A DNA stretch of 64,000 nucleotides from positions 4,939,114-5,003,113 of the forward strand of contig JADWOT020000008.1 of assembly GCA_036345935.2 (NCBI GenBank), in the 5' to 3' direction. Source of the stretch: Taenia hydatigena (Eukaryota; Platyhelminthes; Cestoda; Cyclophyllidea; Taeniidae). Positions 40,309 through 53,700 of this stretch are shown in pieces. Below the pieces are notes generated by a model that did no database searches, was not told the DNA's origin, and worked only from the letters and a program-made list of their open reading frames with translations. Within the stretch, counting starts at the first letter, position 1. Each line of letters opens with the position of its first letter. The translations under genes were made by a program, and so were the position numbers.

Positions 40309-41445
40309 TCACCTCGATTGAGAATGCGTGCCAGCGAGGTAGAAGGGACGAGTGAGGGTGTGCGACTGTTGGGTGATTTGTTTAAACTCACGCTCCTGGG
40401 ACTCCTCCACCAGACGACGATTAACCTCGGTCAGCAGGTCGAGCACATGGAGAGAGCTGGCGTACCTGCGAAACACATCGACGAGAATCTGGATGAACCA
40501 GCTTCCAGCCTTCTCCGAGCGCCAGGATACAAAGCCTGGCAGGGTGGAGTAGGCGATAATGTAGTCACTCATGTAGGGCAGACACTTCCACAATGTCTTG
40601 TGCACTCCAGCATCCACGCTTTCCAGTGGGGATGCAACGAAGCTTGCAGTATCGGGCTCAAATATGTATCCTCGATCCTTCTCCTCCCCCCTACAGGCTT
40701 GAAAAAGAATAAACTTGGGTTTGCCGGCTAGGGCTGGAAAGGATTTGTTGGTAAAGGCTTCGAGGATGTCATTAATGGCAAAGAGTTTTCCGTCGGCAGT
40801 GTAGATGTAGTCCTGCACTCCATGGGACATTACAATGAGACCACCGGCGTCAACATCATAGTGACTGGGACATTTTATAAAGGCACTGAGGCTAGACTCC
40901 AGGACGGTGGCGGTGGGATCTAAGAGTACTTCGACAAAGTAACCGAGGTCAGTGAAAAGAGATTTTAAAGCGACGACATCTTCCGATGAACCGATTCGGT
41001 TGCTGAGACCCGAGCCTGCTTCGAAATTTGAAATGTTTACCAGGAGGATGTAGCCGTGGGGAGTGGAGTTGACGGGGTACGCAGCGATCGACTGTGTGGG
41101 ATGTTCTGTAACCTGGGCTTCCATCTTGGACGGAGGTGAGGCCGGAGGTACTGGCCGAGGACTTATGCTTAAATTGGCCATTTTTTCAACAAAAGATGAC
41201 TGATTAGTTTCAGAAAGGGCAGATACGAAGGTATCATAGGCGTCGGGACCACAGCGGACTAGCACATTGAGGAGAGTTCGAACTTGGTCGGCGACTACAG
41301 GACCGGAGGAGAGGATTTTCTCTGCCTGAGTTCGCGAAAGAATTTCATGGCAAAGGAGATAATCAGTGATCTCCTCGATATCACGCAACCCTTTTACGAA
41401 ATCAACCTGCATTCGACCCAGGCGTTGCCTTTGTTCAGCATTCAT
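40309..41445 (-). CDS. CARD-containing initiator caspase, caspase-2-like, single exon
   Basis: An Asp-directed cysteine protease of the apoptosis pathway, 378 residues in one uninterrupted exon starting at the first ATG. Residues about 1-90 form a CARD whose end (GPDAYDTFVSALSETNQ) resembles the caspase-2 CARD; a Pro/Ser linker follows. The p20 part has the substrate Arg (SNRIG, R150), catalytic His208 (MSHG) and catalytic Cys251 in QACRGE. An Asp-bearing linker (D265, D278) separates it from the p10 part, where SWRSEKAGSWFIQ (~307-319) forms the S1-S3 pocket. All catalytic landmarks are intact, so an active enzyme is expected; the CARD implies activation by oligomerisation on an adaptor. The lack of introns is unusual beside its intron-rich neighbours. 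It diverges from SMARCE1, with an LTR element cluster between them. Confidence 0.95.
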   Translation of the reverse strand: MNAEQRQRLGRMQVDFVKGLRDIEEITDYLLCHEILSRTQAEKILSSGPVVADQVRTLLNVLVRCGPDAYDTFVSALSETNQSSFVEKMANLSISPRPVPPASPPSKMEAQVTEHPTQSIAAYPVNSTPHGYILLVNISNFEAGSGLSNRIGSSEDVVALKSLFTDLGYFVEVLLDPTATVLESSLSAFIKCPSHYDVDAGGLIVMSHGVQDYIYTADGKLFAINDILEAFTNKSFPALAGKPKFILFQACRGEEKDRGYIFEPDTASFVASPLESVDAGVHKTLWKCLPYMSDYIIAYSTLPGFVSWRSEKAGSWFIQILVDVFRRYASSLHVLDLLTEVNRRLVEESQEREFKQITQQSHTLTRPFYLAGTHSQSR

Positions 41446-42425
41446 TTCTGGAGATCAAACGTTAACAGCTGCCTTGATGGTATAACTTCCAAGGATTATT
41501 CATCAAGCCTAATTAGTGTAGCAAAGTAGAATTCGAGCAAAAGCATATACATCTTACTCATGCAAGAAGTGTATTAGCAAGCTCGTAGCGATTACTTACT
41601 CCAGACAAGGGGGGGTCATAAGGTTATTCGAATATCGCAAGTTAAGTTACTATCATTTCAAAACGTAGAACATAAATATACCATCCAGATAGAATACAAA
41701 CATACTGAAAGGTTTGGATAAGTCAAAACCAAACAAATCAGAGGGTCTAGTCCACTTTTACGACCAAGTTGTGGAATAGCAGCACATTACCTCCACAAGA
41801 ACCGCCCACTGGAAGCGACTACGTGGGGCACTCAAGACCAATTAGAAGTTCTTAAAATGCACACCAAGGTCCCTCGTAAGGTGCATACCAGTACATTCAA
41901 ATCATCTCTAAAGCAACATCATCAGACTCCATCTGCAATAGCTTGATGTATCTGTTTAAATGGGACTAAATTCTCACTGCGTAAAGCTAAATAACGTTGC
42001 AGGACTTAACGTATTCGTGATAACTAGAAAAGTATCCTTATAATACGCAATGGGCATGACAGTACAGACATCGTGTGACGCATTATGTTAAAAAATATGA
42101 CGCGTTCAAAATGCATTTTATTTCTTATAAAGGTACTGCAGGCAGAATAATTATACAGGTGGCTTGCAGCTTGCTGCAAAACCATACAGCATCATTCCAG
42201 CTACGACCGAGACGTAAAGTGGTATAAGCAACTTCGAAAAATTTTCATTTTTACATAGATATGGTTTAGTGTTTAGTGTGACCTGGGTGCCACGACTTTC
42301 CTTGAAGTCCAAAGAGGTCATAGTAGCATGAAAATGTATTGCTAACACACAGGCGGGCCAAAAGGGTACTGCCACAAATTTAAGGTAATGCTCATGGTTA
42401 AAATTAAAGTTTTCCGGGACTAAGT
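41446..42425. other. Upstream region of the caspase gene
   Basis: No gene recognised. It should contain the caspase promoter and 5' UTR. The right end borders the LTR-family cluster. Confidence 0.5.
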
Positions 42426-42522
42426 GTGTAGTACCTTGTTTGTTCGACTGTCGGTTTTAGTTTCAGCAACTTGAAAGGCTACATTGACTGGGTCGGGTGA
42501 GTGGCCTCTGAGGCATACCAAC
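42426..42522 (+). repeat. Partial, diverged LTR abutting the miniature element
   Basis: Begins TGTAGTACCTTGTTTGTT, matching the start of the LTR at 42523, and continues with a degraded version of its first half (for example gtggcctctgaggcatacca against gctagcctccaagccatgcc). It stops exactly where the full LTR begins, so the downstream element either inserted here or replaced its 3' half. Confidence 0.6.
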
Positions 42523-42710
42523 TGTAGTACTTTGTTTGTTTGTACTACCGGTTTTTGGTCAGGGTGACAGAGGTAGCAGTATTGCCTTAGCTGCGTAGGC
42601 TAGCCTCCAAGCCATGCCAGCAGCCTATTTCCATCTGTCCGTTGAATATACATATTCTATCCTAGCATTCTGCCTTCTTTTGCCATCAGAGAGAGACTCG
42701 AGAAGCTACA
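42523..42710 (+). repeat. 5' LTR of the TRIM element (188 bp)
   Basis: Starts TGTAGTACTTTGTTTG and ends AGAAGCTACA, forming the short TGTAG/CTACA inverted ends typical of LTRs. It aligns through its length with 43235-43420 and 43588-43772, sharing the CTCTGTCCG(T/G)TGAA block and the gccttcttttgcc block. Confidence 0.85.
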
Positions 42711-42711
42711 T

Positions 42712-42723
42712 TGGTGGCAGCGG
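42712..42723 (+). other. Putative tRNA primer-binding site
   Basis: TGGTGGCAGCGG lies one base after the 5' LTR. A TGG start is expected of sites that pair with a tRNA 3' CCA end. The priming tRNA was not identified. Confidence 0.6.
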
Positions 42724-43216
42724 AAAGCGGACCCCACTCTATAGCGCTTTTATCCCGATCTCTACCGCCTGCGGCATGTTGCAGCGGTGCGAAAGAAGTG
42801 CATGTGCTACGGATGGGCCAAAAACGGCGTCCACCTCCGGCATCTACCCATTCTCCGTGTTCTACAAGAAAGCTACCAGCAACTGATTCAACACTAGCCA
42901 TAGGCTACCCGGAAAGTTTCGTTTCAAAGATTACCCCTAATATGCTTGCTTAAGAAGATCGGTGTGCTAACGCCTCCCTACGGACATACTGATGATCAGT
43001 GGAACCAATTATTCTAAACTTTGTTCCCAAGCCAAACAAAACTCCAAGTCCAACGCACTGCCAAGAGCGACCACTGACGTTGGTGACAAGCATCGTCTCG
43101 ATCGCGTCGAATGTCGGCGACTGGCATGGTTAGCTCGTGGGTGCTTCTTGCAGCACTGACTAAGTTGTGATGGCTGAGGCGATAGATGTACCAAGGGGCG
43201 TGTCGGGGCGACGCTT

Positions 43217-43231
43217 AAAAGAGGAGAGGGA
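43217..43231 (+). other. Polypurine tract of the TRIM element
   Basis: AAAAGAGGAGAGGGA, 15 uninterrupted purines ending three bases before the 3' LTR, where plus-strand priming takes place in LTR retrotransposons. Confidence 0.8.
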
Positions 43232-43234
43232 TAA

Positions 43235-43420
43235 TGTAGTACTTTGTTTTTTTGCACTACCGGTATTCGGTCGGGGTCACAGAGGTGGCCATATTGCCCT
43301 AGCTGTGTAGGCTGGCTTCCGGGCCATGCCATCATCTTGTTTTCCTCTGTCCGTTGAAAATAAATGTTCCATCTTAGTATTCTGCCTTTTTTTGCTTCAA
43401 GGGAGCCTTGGAACGCTACG
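43235..43420 (+). repeat. 3' LTR of the TRIM element (186 bp)
   Basis: Starts TGTAGTACTTTGTTTTTT and ends GAACGCTACG. The many differences from the 5' LTR mean the insertion is not recent, or that the two LTRs come from different elements joined by recombination. Confidence 0.82.
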
Positions 43421-43587
43421 ATTACAACTGATGCACGGAAGGTGTGAGGGGCTGCTGGCATTAATCGCATGGCGTCGCTAAATTAGCGCTTGCAAACCAC
43501 TTCATTTGAGTCGCAAGTGTAAGTTTTTGTAAAAATATGGTACCGCAATGAAATCTAATACAAGGAGGCAGATAGATAAATTGTCGT

Positions 43588-43772
43588 TGAAGTACTTTGT
43601 TTTTTAGAACTGCCGGTTTCTGTCAAGGTCACAGAGGTGGCCATATTGCCCTAGCTGCGTGGGCTGGCCTCTGGGCCACGCCAGCAGCCGTTTTCCCTCT
43701 GTCCGGTGAATATATATATTCTATCCTGTCACTTTGCCTTCTTTTGCCTTAAGGGAGCCTCGGGACGCTACA
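43588..43772 (+). mobile_element. Solo LTR of the same family with 5-bp target duplication
   Basis: A 185-bp LTR, starting TGAAGTACTTTG and ending GGACGCTACA, without internal sequence. It is flanked by GTCGT at 43583-43587 and GTCGT at 43773-43777, a perfect 5-bp direct duplication as left by integrase. A full element probably inserted here and was reduced to one LTR by LTR-LTR recombination. It lies within 270 bp of the SMARCE1 coding start. Confidence 0.85.
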
Positions 43773-44039
43773 GTCGTTGCTGTCAATTATTCAACTTTCC
43801 ATTGTTAATGGAATTGTTCCCTGCATGGGTTCTGATACCTGAAGGTCCCAACTAGCTAGGTTAAATAATTTTATGTGTGGAACTTGCAAATCAAAAAGTG
43901 CCAGCAAATAAACATTTAATCCGATCAAAATTACCTGCAGTCCTACCACCATGGCACTAAACGGGCGGGATCGCTAGCCCGCCAGCCTAGTGCGTCCTCG
44001 CCATATTACGTGCTTCTTTTGGGTTTTTGCGTTTTATTG

Positions 44040-47086
<3,047 letters not shown>

Positions 47087-47678
47087 TTAACACTAACCTC
47101 GCATTTATACTTCACCTCCACGTGTTCGTCTTTTTGTGTACCTCATTTAATTAATATGTGGTGGTTCCATTCTTTTGGGATCCAGCACTTTCAAGATCAG
47201 GTTAAAATTTTCCTGAAGGCAGAGTTTTTGGGCGCACTATTGTTGCTTCCGTATTCTCAAACAGTGAAATAACGGAGTGCCGTCTATCCGGCCCGTGTCC
47301 GTTATGTAGGCACCCGTATCGAGTATAATGATCACTATACTGAATAACTGAACATACACAGGCGCAAAATGCGTTCAAAACTGAAGAGGGCAAAGTAAAA
47401 TCGACCCGATGCATTTCACACCTCTGTGCATTTCAGATTTCGCGCAAAAATTACATCCTTGATGTCTGGAGTAAATTGTGAGTATCTTTGAACTCTCTCT
47501 TTTTCTGTACCTCCAAATGCAAGGTCCGTTCTTTGAAGAGGCAGTGTTTTGGAATAACTTTCTGCTTCCACAAAATTATTGCAGTAATCGTCTCATGTTC
47601 AGATATGCAAGCACCGTTTTGTCAAGGCACTAACTCGGATAGTCTAAAAAGATAATTTTCTTTTCTCCACTCTGAACA

Positions 47679-47688
47679 AATAAATAAA
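47679..47688 (+). promoter_or_regulatory. Candidate poly(A) signals for SMARCE1
   Basis: Two overlapping AATAAA hexamers, about 595 nt past the SMARCE1 stop, the first I see on this strand. They lie 25 nt from the WDR59 stop codon, so SMARCE1 transcripts probably run into the end of the convergent WDR59 coding region. Confidence 0.5.
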
Positions 47689-47712
47689 AATTGCAAAACA
47701 CAGCTCAGAAGG

Positions 47713-50700
47713 TTAGTGAGCTGTAGTAGTTTCGGAGGGGAGCCTTAGATACCTACAGTGACAATCACAGTCGGGCGCCGGGCAGACCACATTTACACCA
47801 TCGCCACGCCGTCGCATACACCATGCGGCCATGTGTTCCATGTGGCCGCCGTGGTGACATTGTGGACAGGCTACGATCACGCCACGGGCTGTGATGTTGC
47901 ACACCGCGCAATGCAGCAGGCCACCACCCGCATCAGCGGCCGTGAACTTGGCAGCTGGAGTGGGGGTAAAGCCCGCGAGACCCGTAGGGCCGATTACCTC
48001 CGTCTGCACGGCTGGAAGACTGAGCAGATGAGTTAGCACGGGTGGCATGTGTTTGGCTCGCCATTCACTGGGGGAGAGGAGAACTTGGCTCTGACGGTTG
48101 AGGGGTTCGGTCAACCCGAGGCTATAGAAATCAGGACGTGAGCGGGCGTGAAGCCATGTCAGAACTTTGTGCCACTGGGCGGAGAAGTTGGCACGGGGCA
48201 TTATGAGATCCCACGCAGAGAGAAGGCTGATGTAGACGTTGAGGAAGTGCGTGTACTGGAGCACGTGTTTGAACGATAGCAGCCTTGAGAAGGAAGACAG
48301 TAAAATCGTCAGTATAACCACCACTTGGTAGATTGACTCCTCAACTATTGAGCTCACCACACTTGGGAGGTGTAAGGAGCGTCATGTTGAGGCTCCTCTC
48401 CAGTAACTCCACCAACATCCATCAGCACTTGTTCACGGAAGTGTTGTTGAAGCAGAGCGACGTTAGCGATTTCTTCGGAGCTTTGACGACTTCGAGAGGC
48501 CTCGGACTCGGCGACATCGGTTGCAACGGAGACCTTATAGCATGGAGTAGCACTAGGGGAAGAAGGATGAGGTGACTCCGAAGGGTCCGGGGTTGTGCTC
48601 TCGACTGAAGTTGAAGGATTGGCTGAGCAACTGCTCGATCGTGTCCTCGTGCACGAGGAAACACTAGTTCCACTCTCGAATGTAGACTGCTCGGTAGGAC
48701 TCTTGCCACCTAGAAGTAGTGGGGCAATCGAACATCAGTTGACACTCCTGATTCGTGAAGGATGTGAAATCATTAAAGTGAGGTATACATTTGAAAGTCG
48801 GTGCTTGGCGCGACGTCCGAGTGGATGTGGAGTCCTCCGTGGTGGATTTTAAAGGTCCCCTTATTGTAGACGGAGCAGCGGTTTGTGATTGCTGAAATTC
48901 GAAGATATGCCATGGTTAAACAAGGTCGTATGGAATTTTTTTTTGCAATAAATTGTAGACTGCGGTTGTTTACGCACGCTGTCAGAGACCGCTAATGCAC
49001 CCTTTCGGCTGGTTTTTATCTCGTCATCACACGCCAATTGAGCCCCATGAGATTCGAGCTTGTCTGAATGACGAACCGAGGTTGGCTCGTCCACAAACCG
49101 CTTTTTGGGGATGCAGTAGTTGAGCATACAACTCAGTCAAAATATGGCGGTGAATTGCCTCATTATCATCACGTTGCGGCCAAGAGCATCACCTGCTGTT
49201 TATAAGGAAAGGAGCAAGAACTTTCAGTTGCCTACATCAACAGACAATCAACTCGTTCTCCTCCGTACGGTGTAGATTTGCGCGGTTCTGCCGTGTTTAC
49301 TGGCTCGGTGACTGGCAAACATTGTCACTCGTTATGATCCTTAAACGATCCACTACTCATTCTGTACCTCGCCAGTCGTGACCAAAACAACAGCTATGAT
49401 CAAAATTTACTTGTCCAAGTGTAAAAAGCCTCGCCTTCAGGAGGAGCTATGACTAGTCAGAACAGTTGGAGAAAGCCTCGCCTCCGTGGGACAATGCGAA
49501 ACCCGTCAATGTGCTCGTGAGATTGGTGCTTTATGATAAAGGGAGAGGAAAAGGAATTAGTGCCCCATTCTCATTCCTCCATAGCTCGTAGTAGTTATTA
49601 TCACCAAGGGCACAGAATCACACCAAATCACGTAGTTTCTGTACCCAAAGAAAGCTTCAGTGATAATGGATCTATAAATTCTCCTCTTTCAAAAGGCTAA
49701 CCGAGAAAAGTTGGCGAGGCAAGGAGAAAGTAACGGAGACAGAACCTAACAAGGCTAGAACTGAACCTTGGGCAGGGGACTGTCATGCATACAGACAGCT
49801 GGAGGAGAAGGTCGCTTCAACACCAAGTTACCCTGCTCTCCACCTATTTCATTTGAGTAGTTGCACGCTGTAAAGGAGCTGTCAGACACAATTCTGGTCA
49901 GCATACCAAGCGGCACCGTTTGTGGGCTCACGACTCGCAATTATGTCCCTTCAAACTTAGACAGCTCCTCCGAGTAAGTTAACTTTAGGACGTTTCTTCT
50001 TCAACTAGCCCGGATGTGAACGCAGAAATGCATTCGAAGATGTCAAAGCCTGAAGTGGTCGACCTGCAGCATTTTCACTGATGTAAGTAAAGCTTATGTT
50101 ACGGTTGGGAGTTTTTTAACAGTGTCACATCAACTTCTTCCATCTACTACTCCAAAGCAGGAGAATGAGACCGTGACAAACTCTGAACACGGTCGCCAGC
50201 AAAGTGTCAAAAAGGAGAAAGGCGTTTCTTTCAGTAATGACATCAATTTCACACAGCTTTCCTAACTAATCCAATCTGCTGCTCAAAAAGTAACATGTGA
50301 CTGTTCTTAAACCAATCTCGACCCGCATCTACTCTGCTCCTATGGCCTCAACCAACCCACCTGTGATACGAGAGTTAATGCAACCACCAATTAGCATGAA
50401 CGAATGCCCCTGTCATAGTAAAGAACGAGTTGAGTATGGGATTCAAAAAAGACTTTCTAGTGAGGAATGGAAGGAACGTTCAGTCAGGAGTGATGGGAAA
50501 AGCATTCGTGCCACACATACATCAATTGGGATGGGAAAAGCGTTCCATCGATACGCACCAACAGACAAGACGATCGACTCGTTCTCCTCCCCAAGTTGGG
50601 AAGTCGAGTGGCATTACAATGCCTGCTGACTAAATGACTGACTTGCGATGAGAAATGACGTCAAGGGAACAAACATTGTCACTGGTGATCCTCCAACAAT

Positions 50701-53700
50701 CCACTCTACCCATTCTGCACTCCCCGAAGCACCACGTCATGCTCAAGTGACTCGGTTTGCCTGGTGAAAGCCAACCAGCACCCAGGAGTGAGATTCACCT
50801 ATCCAGGACGACAAAGTGGGTGTAGAAATTCGACTTCAGAGGGAGGAAAGCCTCGTCTCCACAAGACAGTACAGGCCCCGTGAACGCCCCTGCGATTTGT
50901 GTTTTATGGTGAGTGGAGGAAAGGGAATTAGCGCCCTCTCCTTCCCCCCCCCTATAAGTGGGGGAGCAGCGGAAGTAACTACAGCGGCTTGTTAACCTGG
51001 CTTCTAGAAGGAAATTCGTGCCTCGTCAGGTACAAAACCAGTACTAGTGAATCCACAAATTCTCTTCGTCTGGAAGGAGAGCCGAGAACATTTGGAGGGT
51101 TTTGACGGCAGATTTTGAGGCAAACGAAAAAAAGTGGCGGAGACAGAACCCAACTGAGCCTCAGTACACACACAGCCGGAAGAGAATTTCGCTTCAGCAC
51201 TTAATTACTTGGTTCTCCGCCTTTTGTAACCAGTCGAAAGAGTTGTGAATTATGAAGGGAGCCATTAGACACCGTTTGTGGAGTCACGACTCAAAATTAT
51301 GTCAAGTTTCCTTTCAAGCCTAGGCGGCACTTCTGAATACACTACATTCAGAGCAGGCAGGCGCAAGAGCAGGAATGAATCCGAAGCTATCAAAAGCCTG
51401 GAATGATAAGCCTGGAGACATTTTTGCCAGTAAGAACTAAGCAACCCGTAAATAAAAAGGTCACTCCTACCATAAACATGCAAATTTATTGCCGCTGGTA
51501 GCAACAATTAGTGATGGTTTTAATCTGAGTGTTCTGACTATAGAAATTGGTCGACAGGCGCTTAATTTCCAGTTCTCGAACGTCTGGAATCTCATTTTGT
51601 CACCTGCCATTCCCTCTGGAGCGCCTTGACACAGCTCGAGTTGTAATGTGGAGGGAAGCAGTTTAACCTAAGAGTCACGGCAACACTTAGTTGACGAGGT
51701 TGACGACTCCTATTTTAAGCGCTAGGTAAAAAGAAAGTCACTCCCTCAGAACATTACATTTTATGGTGGAAAGAGCCACACTAATGCAAAGGAAGATCCG
51801 ATGTGGCTCAACCGCCTGATGGGAGGGAAGTGTGCCGCAGTAGGTCTACAGAGGGACCCAGGCAATAGTTAGAAACACTGTGAACAAGAAGGAGGTGACA
51901 TATCCTAGAATTTATGCTCAAAGAAGAACTCATTAAACGTGTTTTTGTTTTTGCACGAGATGCTCGTGCTCCGAAGGCAATAATGCGATCACAACACACA
52001 ACTTGCACACGCTCTCCGGCAGTCTCAAAGACAAGAAAAATGATGAAGAGGTGCTTGTCTTAACACAACACAGACTCCACCTCAAAAGGCCGCATGTGAC
52101 TGGTTTTTAGGCAAGACCGTATCCACATCTACTCTGCCCCTATGGCCTCAACCACAAGTCCATCAGTGACACGAGGGTCAGTGCAACTGATTAGCATGAA
52201 CAAATACCCCTGTCAAATCAAAGAACGGATTAAGCATAAAACTCTGAGGAAAAAAAAAGATTAATTAAAGCATTCACCATGGGTAATTGATGACCCACAG
52301 GTGTGATTTTAAGTGGTGTGAAAAAAAAGGGATGTGAGTTATGTGGATACTTTGAAGTTGGCATTTGCATTAGCTATTAATCCTCAGCTTGAAAGAAGCT
52401 ATTTTGAGCATAGATGAAAACTGACTAATGAGATTAGGAAAATAAACCTTTCCAGTACAGCTTTTGCCCTCCTAAAAAGGCATATTTGGGCATTACTTAC
52501 TGCTACTCGATTGACAGGGAAAGCATGGAATTTTACTACTCAAATCGCACCTCATCTGTTCTCTCCACAGGCGTCAAGGCGTGTAGTTGATGAGCTTCTA
52601 GCAGAGCCAAATTGGGTAGCACTACAGTTGACTTCGATCTTCTTGATATCTGCACCGCGGCAGTGGGCTGTGGCACCTGTTGAAATGCACGCCGAATGGG
52701 GCTCTTTTGTGGTTCGAGGGGGTAAGGTCGGAAGTAGGTGAATGATGCACGCTGTGGTTCTTTCAAAGCCATAGCTGCGGCTTTCAGTGGCGCAGTGAGG
52801 AGGAGGGCCGGCGGACTGGACTGTGCGTCGATTGCGACCATCACAAAACCCATCATTGTCAGGCTCTGGACGTCCCCGAGGGAGAGAAAGTGAGAGAGCC
52901 TAGGGGAAAACCGGGGATTTGAAGAATTTTTACCTTGATAGGTCTCTTTAACGTTGTAGTATGCATGTATTGCCCGGGATCTCTTGCCTAAGCCCGCACG
53001 TCACACATAGGTGACATGAAGGATTTAAAATGAATTAGACTGAAAAAGAAGATCAGGATCAAAAAGTTGGTGTCAGACTGGAGCAATATGAATCAAGCCT
53101 CCGGAAATATGGTATTGAAAGCGGAATTAAAGGAAGTACTAGCGGATTGGCTTGGCCTTTCTGACTACCCTCTCAACAATCAAGTGTGAAATGCGATGAG
53201 CGTGTCAACATCAATTAGACCTGTGGTTTGCCTGTCACGCCTCAAAATGAGGAGGAGGAGGAGGGTTAACGACTTTGAAATTAACTCACCAGGTATTAAA
53301 AAAGGACCGACCAATAGATTGACTAGCGTAGGGCGGAACGATGGCGGGAAACGGAGGCTGTCTCAACTTGGCACCAGCCAGTGACGCCACAAAGCTCCAA
53401 AACTAGGAGAAATTAAACAAACTATCTAGCTACACGCAATTTGGTAGCGTTTATGAACCCATAAAATAGACCAAATGACTGAGCAGATTGCAGGATGAAG
53501 GAAATACAAAGTGGATGATAATTACAACGAAATGAATGAGGATTGGAGTATGATGAGGCGGAGATTTTGAGCCTAGTTTCGGGTGTGTGTGTGTGTGAGT
53601 CCGTGGCGTTCAACCAACCTGAATCAGATCCGTCCGACCAGTTGTGCGAGCGACCTTCAGGTTTCGTGAGCACATGCGCTTTGGATCCGCAATATCAAGC

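Larger units (their letters stand above)
42523..43420 (+). mobile_element. Terminal-repeat retrotransposon in miniature (TRIM), complete
   Basis: An 898-bp element with two direct LTRs (42523-42710 and 43235-43420). The 5' LTR begins TGTAG and ends CTACA; the 3' LTR begins TGTAG and ends CTACG, its last A changed. A TGG-starting primer-binding-site candidate follows the 5' LTR and a polypurine tract precedes the 3' LTR. The 524-bp interior has no open frame able to encode gag or pol, so the element would need another element's enzymes. Miniature LTR elements of this kind have been described in taeniid cestodes (Ta-TRIM); family membership here is inferred. No target duplication is seen at its outer ends (ccaac before, attac after). 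Confidence 0.82.

Noticed and set aside
43951..43977. Kozak-like accaccATGG upstream of SMARCE1
   Set aside because: It hits an in-frame TAG after eight codons and is not in phase with the HMG-box exons.
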